DNA of 64,000 nucleotides from Mactromeris polynyma (taxonomy: Eukaryota > Mollusca > Bivalvia > Venerida > Mactridae): NCBI GenBank assembly GCA_032209605.1, contig JASFXZ010000016.1, forward strand, positions 9,920,001 through 9,984,000, written 5' to 3'. Shown here piece after piece: positions 28,401-40,400 of the stretch. Made by a program: the position numbers and the translations under genes. Positions within the stretch are counted from its first letter, which is position 1, and every line of letters begins with the position of its first letter. The notes beneath the pieces are model-generated. The model was not told where the DNA came from. It saw nothing but the letters and a program-made list of their open reading frames with translations, and made no database searches.

Positions 28401-31400
28401 GATCGCCATCCAATGGATTACTACGAGAACTTCAGTGGTTAACGTTTACAGACAGATGTAAATACCACTGTGGCGCTCTTGTATATAAAACGCGAAATGG
28501 TATGGCCCCTTGTTACCTGACTGAGTTACTTGTTTTTGCAAATAATGAACACTATTCACTTCGATCGGCTTCAAAACATGACTTATGTATAAATAAAACA
28601 CCACGCACTAATTATTTTAAAGATTCATTTTCTTATTACAGTATGAAGGTATGGAATGACATTCCAGATGCCATAAGAAATGTGGAAATGTTAGCATCCT
28701 TCAAACACAAATATAAAAATCACCTTTTAAATTCTGCATCGCAGTAATTACGTTTCATTTTATTAATTTTGACATAATATATAAATACTTATCACAGACA
28801 TATAAACCGTTTATATGTCCGAGATATTATGTTCACATCAATTTGTATGATAAAATAGATCGAGTGTCTGTCGGTAAGTAAATTGTTATGTTGAATTAAA
28901 TTGTTATATTGAGATACAATGTGAAATCTTATTTGTATGCATGTTATTATGGTGTGCAAATGTTAAATTTTAATTATTATTATGTTTTGTTTACAGAAGG
29001 CCACATTGAAAATATGATGTTTTTATAGTTATATATTTATATCATAATGTGTTACAACCTTCTTAAAATAAAGATGTTATTATTATTATTATTATTATTA
29101 TTCAAGTTTCACACGTTTCTATAGTATTCAGATATGACAATTGGCAATAAAATTGTTAATTGGCGACTTTATTGAATGGATGACCTCCAGATTACGAGCT
29201 AATTCTCAGAATATTGCTATTAACAGCTTATGATACAGATGAAGACATGATATTGACAAAATTTCAGCCATACAAAAAAAACTCGTTTTGAGTCTCAATC
29301 TCCCGATTTTAGAAGGTTCACATGTATGCATGTTTATCATTGCTAAATGTAATTGAAATGTAAATATTCTAACTTAGGATCATGATCTTCATAAAAGGTA
29401 ATGCATAGCAATAATGAGGCATTTCTTTAGCAGATTTTAATGAAATTGTTACTAGATAAAGGCTGAGGTGGGTCATGTTGACACTAGCAATGTCTATGAT
29501 CTAGAAACTAACATAGGGAGCTAAATCCATCCCCAGAATTTACTAAATAGTCAAGTTCTATTAAATAATCATCCATGAGGTCTGGGTTCGATTCCTGGGG
29601 TGGGTAGGTCATGTCCTTGACATTGAATTTTGTCCTCCACCTCTGATTCCTGGGTTGGGTAGGTCATGTCCTTGACATTGAATTTTGTCCTCCACGTTTG
29701 ATTCCTGGGGTGGGTAGGTCATGTCCTTGACATTGAATTTTGTCCTCCACCTCTGATTCCTGGGGTGGGTAGGTCATGTCCTTGACATTGAATTTTGTCC
29801 TCCACCTCTGATTCCTGGGGTGGGTAGGTCATGTCCTTGACATTGAATTTTGTCCTCCACCTCTGATTCCTGGGGTGGGTAGGTCATGTCCTTGACATTG
29901 AATTTTGTCCTCCACCTCTGATTCTTTGGTTGGGTAGGTCATGTCCTTGACATTGAATTTTGTCCTCCACGTTTGATTCATGTGGGGAAGTTGTCAACAA
30001 GTTAGTACTGGCTGATTATTCCAGGATAAACTGGTTTCGTCAACTGACCGACATGTATAAATGAAAAACGTTGAAAAACCCAGTTAAAGCCAATACAAAA
30101 CACAATCTTTTTAATTGACCATTTTTTAGACAGATTTTAATCACCATAAATAAAATAAATGAAAACCTGCCATGCTACCAAAGCCTGAAACACCATTAAT
30201 TAGAAAACACAATTTAAGACAGTTTCTCCATTTATGAGAGAATGTTACCATGGAAACAAGATGAAATAAAGACATTTTCTGAAATGGGCACCAGACACTA
30301 CGTGACAAATGTTTCATAATTTCCTATAGACTTGAATAGCATGCGAATGGATACATGTTTAGCTGCAATCTAGATCAATGGGCCAAACCACTCCTGTAAG
30401 GAAATTGCTGGCTGCAAATGCTGAATTACTGCTGAGTCAGAGATAACTGTTTTGCTGTTGACTTAAAAACAATAATTGCATGCATGACCCTTAATGCAGG
30501 AGTGAGTATCTCACAGATACAAATCACAACCCATTAACAGATACAGACAAAGCTCAATACAGCATACTCACTTACACAGGGGTGTCTCTTATTTTTGAAT
30601 TAGCAGGGAAATCATCAAAACTAGGCGGGGGGGTCTGAGGGGTACTCCCCTCAATTATGGTCATTCATAAAAGTAAAGTAGCCGGGTGATGATGCTTTAG
30701 TTAACATGTTATTCTACCCGCTCCAGCCTCTTATTGACACTCCTGCTTATATCAAGTAAATGTTTAACCCACTTTTCTATTCTTGTTATATAAAAGCAAA
30801 TTTATATCAGTTCTTTAATCTCAATATAGAATTACAGCCAACTTTTTCTACAATTTATGTATCAAGGATTTGTAAAAAACTGTTGATGCTAATCTTTGGT
30901 AGGAAGCCGAGACATTAAAGTTGTCAATAAGTTTTGGCAGAACCAGCCCAAACAGAAAAGCAACCGGCCAGCTAGTGGGTTCAGGCGGATCAAAAGTGCA
31001 ACCTTTGCAAATTTGAAACAACCCAAAAGCCATCAGAATGGACACTTTCAGTCTTGGAATTCTTTGGATGACAACCTCTATCAAAGAATGTACAGCTACA
31101 TCCATCGTTTATTGATTTGGAATTACAGTTAAACCTCACACAATACCACCTCAATAATAAGACCACCTAAATTAAGAACACAATTTTAAGTCCATTTTCA
31201 CTGTTTTGCTCTTTATTCAACCACAATATTAAGACCACCTCAATAAGAAGACCAGTCTTCAAGAATCGCAAGGGTGGTCTTATTATTGAGGTTTTACTGT
31301 ACTTTAAACCCTTAATTCATTTAATAGAAAAGCATTTTGTTAAGTAAATTGTAAATACTTTGAACATAAAACCTTATATATATACACATTTAACAGTTAC

Positions 31401-34400
31401 AATAGAATCATGTTTTTCATACAATATTTACAAATATGGTAATGGGAATATACCTCCTCTTGTTTCAGGCATGTTTGTAGGGACAAAATTAATGGTCTGT
31501 CATGCAAGTGTTCCAGCATTGGTTTTGTCAAGATGTCATTCAACTATACCAGAAACTTTGTGACATTTGCCCCCCAGTGTAAAAATGGCAAGATGGACAT
31601 TTGCCCCCCAGACTAAATGTAACCTAGGACATCTGCCCCCCAAAGAAAGTTGAAGCTAGGACAATTGCCCCCCAGTGTAAAAACACAGGTGGGACTGGGG
31701 GGCAAATGTCCGGGGGCAAATGTCCGTATCCCCTTTGTGACACCTAGTCATTTCCAGTAGAGCTGTCATTTTTCATATCATTGGTATATTGATGAGTATA
31801 TTTCTAAATTCCTTTAATATATTATTAACTCCTATTTTTTGTATGTTTATGTATGTATGTAAGCCCTACATAATTATATGTTCAACTTTTTATGACAGCA
31901 AGATACCATTCAAGTAATTAATCCATAGTCTTAACAGTATTATTATATTGCTGACATTTGGAATGCACTATCCACTAAAGCACTGTTTAACAAGTGGCCG
32001 ACTACACAGCGATGTTATGCAATTTTGGCACATTTGTAGACTGTACCCATTCTCCGGTATGTTATGGCCATTTTTGTGTGTATCAAATATTGAGTGAAAA
32101 TTCATTGATATAAGGATTGATATCAATGACAGGCCTAATTTCCCAGCCTTCTTACTTGCAACAAAGCTAACTAGGAGATTAACATTTTTACAACAAATAT
32201 CATGTTGACAGTTAGAGGAAATTAAAACCGCCCAGTCAGCAAAGCTACATCAACTCAGACATGCACACAGCATGCATGCAAATAGGGACAACAAATAGAG
32301 CTTCTTTAATGATTACAAAGCAAAACAACTTTCACGCTGTTCAGGGTTGCTTGTTCATCTAGGACATCGTTCCAGTTATAAACCAAACATCAAAACTTTG
32401 AGGAGAATATAATGGTAATCTACAAGAGAGAGAATAAGTTGCTACAGAGAAGGCATTTGTGGAGGCTCAAGGGTAAGTCCTTAAGGGAACAGGGGTGTAA
32501 GGAATGACCTGGCTGACCATGAGGGATAAATAGGAGAATCAAAGAGGTCACATCGGGGGGGGGGGGGGAGGATATAATGGATGGAAATACATCACAAAGT
32601 TTTAAGTTTTACTTTTTCTGCTACCATCTGATATTATTTGGTGATTACTATATAGGGGTATTATTTTTAAAGATTTGTTTCTGAGTCAGGACATTTGAAG
32701 GTGAAAATCAACTATACTTGCTATATGCAGTTTGTATTAATCAGAGTAATATGCCCAGGTTGATTTCCCCATTGATTGTATATATATCCTTTATGCTCCA
32801 ACAATATTTGCATCATTTTGTAAATAATGATCAAAATCTGTTTGGATACTGTTTTTAAAGCCAAAAGTTGAGGGCTGGTCAGATAAGCAGAAACATACCA
32901 ATATGTTTAGGTCAAATTGCAAAATACTACACTCCAACTCCATTATAACGCGATCAGGTATTACGTTTATTACACCCAATATGAAATTTATGAAAACGTA
33001 GTACAGTGAAACCCCTCAAAACCGGAACCTCAGTAAACCGGAATTCCGTCTAAACCGAACAATTTGTGTGGTCCCGATTTTTTCTGTTCTTTTTTCATTT
33101 TGTAAAAACCTCTGTAAACCCGAACCCCTCTATTCCGGAAACCGAACAAGATTTCCATTATTTTTAAACAATTTCAACAGTAATTTACCCCTCTAAACCG
33201 AACAGCAATTTATGACACCTAATATGTTTAGACAATAAATGTGTTAACACGGCGTTTTCACACCTTATCTGATATGGCTTCAATTGGCAGTAGCTACACG
33301 TTTGTTACCTTTATGACGGTGCACGGGTAAATAGGTACAGTGTGATAATCGCAATTATTAACAGAGTAACGACAAAAGAAAGCCACAGTTTGCAAACATC
33401 ATTAACAACTTTTAATTGCCGACCTTACACATCAATCGATGTTTTCAATAATTTATTTAATGATGAATGCTACAGTAGGTGACTGTTCAATTGATCTTTT
33501 GTTAAAAGAATCAAATTATCATTCTAGTTAATGAGCGTATTAGCAGAGTAAAGACGAGTGCAGGTATTGTTGTTTAAACTAACAATAATGTGGAACAACT
33601 TTGTTGTTTTATTAATCAGTTTCTGTCAAATTGATTTTATCATTCACACAATCAACATGTCTGCCCCTCCTTCTAAACATCGAAGAATAGAATTGTCACT
33701 TGATGACAAAATTAAATTGATCAAAGAGTCAGAATCTGTTCCGAAACCGACAATCATGGTACTGAGTGCAAAGTTTGGAATTGGCAAATCAACTGTTTCT
33801 GACATGTGCATGCATAATATAGTATAAGTACTGTATATATATATAGTGCATGTATAAGGAATGAATAAAATACACTAAGTCATTAATTATGTTGTTGTTT
33901 AATGCATTTCTTAAAACCTCTCTAAACTGGAAACCCCTCTAAACCCTAAACCGAACTTTTTATCTGGTCAGGACGAGGTTCGGTTTAGAGGGCTTCCACT
34001 GTATATACAAGGCTATATTGGGTGGGTGGGGTAAGTTGGTATGGTATGTAGTTGGATTTAAAACGCGGTCAGATTCTTAAGTGATCAAGAGTCATGGACC
34101 CCACCCATCGCATTATAATGGAGTTGCAGTGTATAAACATCTAATTGACTATCTCTCAAGCTGTCTCTTGTGTTGTGTGTCTCCACATTTAATGCTTTTA
34201 ATACCACAGATATGCAAGCAAAACTAGTTTATCCATTTTTTTATATATACATGTATGCAGATAGTCTAGTTTTACTTTCACCCCTTGATAAAAGTAAAAC
34301 TAGGCCACAAGGTTGAGGAGTCGAGGATGAATGTCTGACAATTAAATACTTCATTAAGAGCAATAAAAAGAATAATTAAAGAACTAAACAAATAGCAGAG

Positions 34401-37400
34401 ACATTGTTATATAGTTATATTGCTTCATTAATCTCGTTTTAGGACAATGAAATGGAATGCTGTCTGTTTTTGCATCCAATATATATAATGGAATCCAAAG
34501 TGGTACAATAATTTGATTAGACATTATGTTATGTGACTGGTTGCGTTATGACATGTGACTGGTTGTGGTATGACATGTGACTGGTTGTGGTATGGTATGT
34601 GACTGGTTGTGGTATGTTATATGACTGGTTGTGGTATGACATGTGACTGGTTGTGGTATGACATGTGACTGGTTGTGGTATGTTATATGACTGGTTGTGG
34701 GACATGTAACTGGTTGTGGTATGACATGTGACTGGTTGTGGTATGACATGTGACTGGTTGTGGTATGACATGTGACTGGTTGTGGTATGACATGTGACTG
34801 GTTGTGGTATGGTATGTGACTGGTTGTGATATGACATGTGACTGGTTGTGGTATGACACATGACTGGTTGTGGTATGGTATGTGACTGGTTGTGGCATGA
34901 CATGTGACTGGTTGTGGTATGGTATGTGACTGGTTATGGTATGACATGTGACTGGTTGTGGTATGGTATGTGACTGGTTGAGGTATGACATGTGACTGGT
35001 TGTGGTATGACATGTGACTGATTGTGGTATTACATGTGACTGGTTGTGGTATGACATGTGACTGGTTGTGGTATGGAATGTGACTGGTTGTGGTATGACA
35101 TGTGACTGGTTGTGGTATGGTATGTGACTGGTTGTGGTATGACATGAGATTGATTGTGGTATGACATGTGACTGGTTATGGTATTACATGCGACTGGTTG
35201 TGGTGTGTTATAAGACTGGTTGTGGTATGGTATGTGACTGGTTGTGGTATGACATGTGACTGGTTGTGGTATGGTATGTGACTGGTTGTGGTATGACATG
35301 TGACTGGTTGTGGTATGACATGTGACTAGTGTGGTATGACATGTGACTGGTTGTGGTATGACATGTGACTGATTGTGGTATGACATGTGACTGGTTGTGG
35401 TATGACATGTGACTGGTTGTGGTATGACATGTGACTGGTTGTGGTATGACATGTGACTGGTTGTGGTATGACATGTGACTGGTTGTGGTATGGTATGTGA
35501 CTGGTTGTGGTATGACATGAGATTGATTGTGATATGACATGTGACTGGTTCTGGTATGACATATGACTGGTTGTGGTATGACATGTGACTGGTTGTGGTA
35601 TGGTATGTGACTGGTTGTGGTATGACATGTGACTGGTTGTGGTATGGTATGTGACTGGTTGTGGTATGACATGAGATTGATTGTGGTATGACATGTGACT
35701 GGTTCTGGTATGACATATGACTGGTTGTGGTATGACATGTGACTGGTTGTGGTATGACATATGACTGGTTGTGGTATGGTATGTGACTGGTTGTGGTATG
35801 ACACGTGACTGGTTGTGGTATGGTATGTGACTGGTTGTGGCATGACATGTGACTGGTTGTGGTATGGTATGTGACTGGTTGTGCTATGACATGTGACTGG
35901 TTGTGGTATGACATGTGACTGATTGTGGTATGACATGTGACTGGTTGTGGTATGACATGTGACTGATTGTGGTATGACATGTGACTGGTTGTGGTATGAC
36001 ATGTGACTGGTTGTGGTATGACATGTGACTGGTTGTGGTATGACATGTGACTGGTTGTGGTATGGTATGTGACTGGTTGTGGTATGACATGTGACTGGTT
36101 GTGGTATGACATGTGACTGGTTGTGGTATGACATGTGACTGGTTGTGGTATGACATGTGACTGGTTGTGGTATGACATGTGACTGGTTGTGGTATGGTAT
36201 GTGACTGGTTGTGGTATGACATGAGATTGATTGTGGTATGACATGTGACTGGTTCTGGTATGACATATGACTGGTTGTGGTATGACATGTGACTGGTTCT
36301 GGTATGACATATGACTGGTTGTGGTATGACATGTGACTGGTTGTGGTATGACATGTGACTGGTTGTGGTATGGTATGTGACTGGTTGTGGTATGACACGT
36401 GACTGGTTGTGGTATGGTATGTGACTGGTTGTGGCATGACATGTGACTGGTTGTGGTATGGTATGTGACTGGTTGTGGCATGACATGTGACTGGTTGTGG
36501 TATGACATGTGACTGGTGGTGGTATGACATTGTGGCAGCACTGTATGTATCATTCTAGACATCCTGGTGGAAGTTAAACCAAACAACTCATACATAGCTT
36601 ACACAAATGTCATTACTAGTGATCTCTGTGATCCACTTCATTTGAGATTGGGGTGTATGGAATGCTTCGTAATGACTATAATTAATACTTACATTCAAAT
36701 CTTAGATATACACTCAAAGCTCAGTAAAGCAAATGTTTAGTTATGACTGACGGTAACAATCCTGGTGCTGGTTTTCAAACCTGCACTCTGGTAACCTGTG
36801 TTGTCCACAAGCAGTTATTGAAGCTACTAATTATCCTTACGATTTGTTCCTTGAAAAGAGTATCAAAAATGAATTTACCACCATATCATCCTTAGGGTTC
36901 ATCAAATGCTCAATTTCCTCTCCATCTACGTCATCAGTATCACGTAGCAGCTTTCCAGAGTCATCATGGTCATCTGGGAGCTGAAAATTGTCGTCTGCAT
37001 TAACCTACAAAGATAAAACACATATTTAACCACTTTATACTATTAAGAACCATCAAGCAGATGTGAACTAGTTCTCTAGCAACAAATGATGAATGTATGG
37101 ACTGTAGGACTTGACTTGACATTGGATTTAATGACAACTTCTGGTAAAGTTAAGCACGATTTAAGCAACTTTGAAAGAGGTCCACCAAAGGATCATTCCT
37201 GTGAAGTTAGGACAAAATCCATTAAGTAGTATAGGAAGATATGTTGTTTAAGAAAATGTTGAAGCACAACGCACAATTCACGACGGACATCCAAGGATCC
37301 TAAAAGCTCACCAGGTGAACTAAAACGTAGGGTTATAAGAAGGGCTCTTTCAAGAAAAAATAGGGAAAAGTAGGGAGCAAGAAAAAAAGTAGGGAAAAGT

Positions 37401-40400
37401 AGGGAGCAAGAAAAAAAGTAGGGAAAAGTAGGGAGCAAGAAAAAAAGTAGGGAACAGTAGGGAGCAAGAAAAAAAGTAGGGAAAAGTAGGGAGCAAGAAA
37501 AAAAGTAGGGAAAAGTAGGGAGCAAGAAAAAAAGTAGGGAAAAGTAGGGAGCAAGAAAAAAAGTAGGGAAAAGTAGGGAGCAAGAAAAAAAGTAGGGAAA
37601 AGTAGGGAGCAAGAAAAAAAGTAGGGAAAAGTAGAGCCTACTTGACAGCCTGTCTAGACTGAACTGGACAAACAGCAGTTGATACAGGGAATGGGTAGAA
37701 TCTGGTTTTACTGAAGTCAGTGGGAACTTATTTCACATCCTATCATTTCCTGTTCCAGCCCTTTTATCCCTTTATGGTCCCTGTAAAACTTGCACAACAC
37801 ATTGCATTGCATTTTGTTACCTTAAAGTTAAATCCTAACTTTCAACATGGAGAATAAATTTACCCGGTAACAGAATTCAAAGAAAAATAATGAGCATGCC
37901 TGTCAGTATCTTAACTTAAGAGAAGTTTGGACATTTATATTAATCTTATGATTTTGCAGACAGAAGAATTGTGCCACTTATCCTTTTTATATATCACATA
38001 CTTTGGCAGTCTGCTTACTGCAAGACAAATATACATATTCTTTCATAATGAACAAGTCTTGTTACAAAAGTAACTCTTCATTATTGAGGGAAAAAATTAC
38101 TTAAACAGTACATATAATACTAAGGCTTGTCCTTAAACTGCTAGTCGGAATAGACAAATGATACACCAGTAGGTAGTCATGACAAAACTTTATTTGGAAT
38201 GCAAGCTTTTTTTCTGATGGCCGCAACCAATAGGAAACCAAGTATAGAACATTTAAAAATGTCTTGGGAGAATTTATCTCCTTATTTGAATCCTCCCTCT
38301 GAACTTTCACCTCAATTTCTTAGCAAATCTCACGACAAGTCTGGATCAGCTGACAGCTGGAATTCAGGAGACCAGTCCAGGAATATCCAAGGCCGGTAAA
38401 TTAAGTCAATGTAATAAACTTTCATACCAGTCCAGTAAATTTTATAACAGGATACTGAGAACACGGTTAGCATTGATTTTACACTTCAAATTGCATGAAA
38501 CAAAACATAGAGACAGCAAGTATCATTAAAAAGAACGACTGATCACGTTCTACAACGGTAGACAGGAATAACCGAGATATTGTAACAACAAAATAAAATG
38601 CTGCATTTTAATTGCTTTCCATCTTTTCCAGAACCAAACGTTTGAAATTTCCTAAAACAAGAACAATGCAATTCTAATAATCACAGCAATTAAAAATGTG
38701 TCTCATGTTTTGTTAGAATATTTCAATTAACAATATTGATCTTGTTTTAGCAATGATGGTTAAAAGACAGGTATAGAGGGATTCTGTGTATAAAAAAGAG
38801 GGCCATGATGAAAATTCTGGTCTAATGGTCCTGTGTCACAGGGTGTAAAATTTTGTTGAAGATTTTCACAAAAAAGTTTGAGTTCCAAGGTATGAGTAAG
38901 CAGTATCATTATAATGTATGCTCCCTGACCGTGTAAGTGGTGCACTTACTGTATAAAAACTTTAAAAGTTAAAAATAACATTTTTCAACTGCTTAATTCA
39001 TTGTATTTGATAGATTTTCATTCCAAACACTTCACACAATCTACAAAACAGCTGCAAATTCCACCAAACATGTGCTATTTAACTCGATTTAACATGTATA
39101 AAAATAAAGTTTGACGCCATTTTGTTACCAGTAAGCGGTGCATTTATGGACATCTCTAGAAAAATGACCTGTTGTAAACATTGTCTTTAAATTCGATGAC
39201 ACCGCTTTAATTTGTTACTGCAGCGTAGCAGAAGATAATAATTTTTTAGAATTTTTTCAGCTGAAAGGAGGAACAGCCAAATGAAAATGATTGTTTACAG
39301 AAAATTTAAATGATAAAAATAGACTACAGCATTGAAAAGGCCATAATTTCCTAAGAAAGCTCATTGTCGTCACTTGTGATGGATTCGACAGATTGCGGGA
39401 AATTTGAACATCGCACTATAAAAACTTCCGGTATACAAAATAATTGTTTCCACTATATACATATAGGAAAAGTAGCCCTGCCTCTGAAGGCCATATTGTT
39501 TGGGCCAGTAGTTTCTTACAAAATAATTGTTTCCACTATATACATATAGGAAAAGTAGCCCTGCCCCTGAAGGCCATATTGTTTGGGCCAGTAGTTTCTT
39601 ACAAAATATTTGTTTCCACTATATACATATAGGAAAAGTAGCCCTGTCTCTGAAGGCCATATTGTTTGGGCCAGTAGTTTCTTACAAAATAATTGTTTCC
39701 ACTATATACATATAGGAAAAGTAGCCCTGCCCCTGAAGGCCATATTGTTTGGGCCAGTAGTTTCTTACAAAATAATTGTTTCCACTATATACTTATAGGA
39801 AAAGTAGCCCTGTCTCTGAAGGCCATATTGTTTGGGCCAGTAGTTTCTTACAAAATAATTGTTTCCACTATATACATATAGGAAAAGTAGCCCTGTCTCT
39901 GAAGGCCATATTGTTTGGGCCAGTAGTTTCTTACAAAATAATTGTTTCCACTATATACATATAGGAAAAGTAGCCCTGTCTCTGAAGGCCATATTGTTTG
40001 GGCCAGTAGTTTCTTACAAAATAATTGTTTCCACTATATACATATAGGAAAAGTAGCCCTGCCTCTGAAGGCCATATTGTTTGGGCCAGTAGTTTCTTAC
40101 AAAATAATTGTTTCCACTATATACATATAGGAAAAGTAGCCCTGTCTCTGAAGGCCATATTGTTTGGGCCAGTAGTTTCTTACAAAATATTTGTTTCCAC
40201 TATATACATATAGGAAAAGTAGCCCTGCCTCTGAAGGCCATATTGTTTGGGCCAGTAGTTTCTTACAAAATAATTGTTTCCACTATATACATATAGGAAA
40301 AGTAGCCCTGCCTCTGAAGGCCATATTGTTTGGGCCAGTAGTTTCTTACAAAATAATTGTTTTCACTATATACATATAGGAAAAGTAGCCCTGTCTCTGA

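Larger units (their letters stand above)
27236..29328. mobile_element. TIR-bounded element hosting a LINE insertion
   Basis: A perfect 12-bp inverted pair, CATACATGTGAA at 27236-27247 and its complement at 29317-29328, is flanked directly by the repeat CATGTT at 27230-27235 and 29329-29334, consistent with a 6-bp target duplication. The left arm (to about 27530) is unusually GC-rich at first, with CTCCCG motifs; CAATCTCCCGATTTT occurs in both arms. The LINE fills the middle. The termini are themselves self-similar (ACATGT), so chance must be allowed for. Confidence 0.5.
32930..34131. mobile_element. Outer TIR element interrupted by a Tigger-like element
   Basis: Left end CACTCCAACTCCATTATAAC (32930) and right end, read inverted, CACTGCAACTCCATTATAAT (to 34131) form TIRs of about 25 bp. 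TA lies on each side (32928-32929, 34132-34133). Removing the inner element leaves about 200 bp, so this is a MITE-like relic of a TA-targeting transposon. Confidence 0.8.

Noticed and set aside
30848..31132. Overlapping open frames on both strands
   Set aside because: Similar lengths on both strands, no domain, no splice sites; consistent with chance.
34529..36595. 521-, 440- and 200-codon His/Thr/Ser-rich frames on the minus strand
   Set aside because: Pure products of the 22-bp array in overlapping frames; no unique coding sequence attached.
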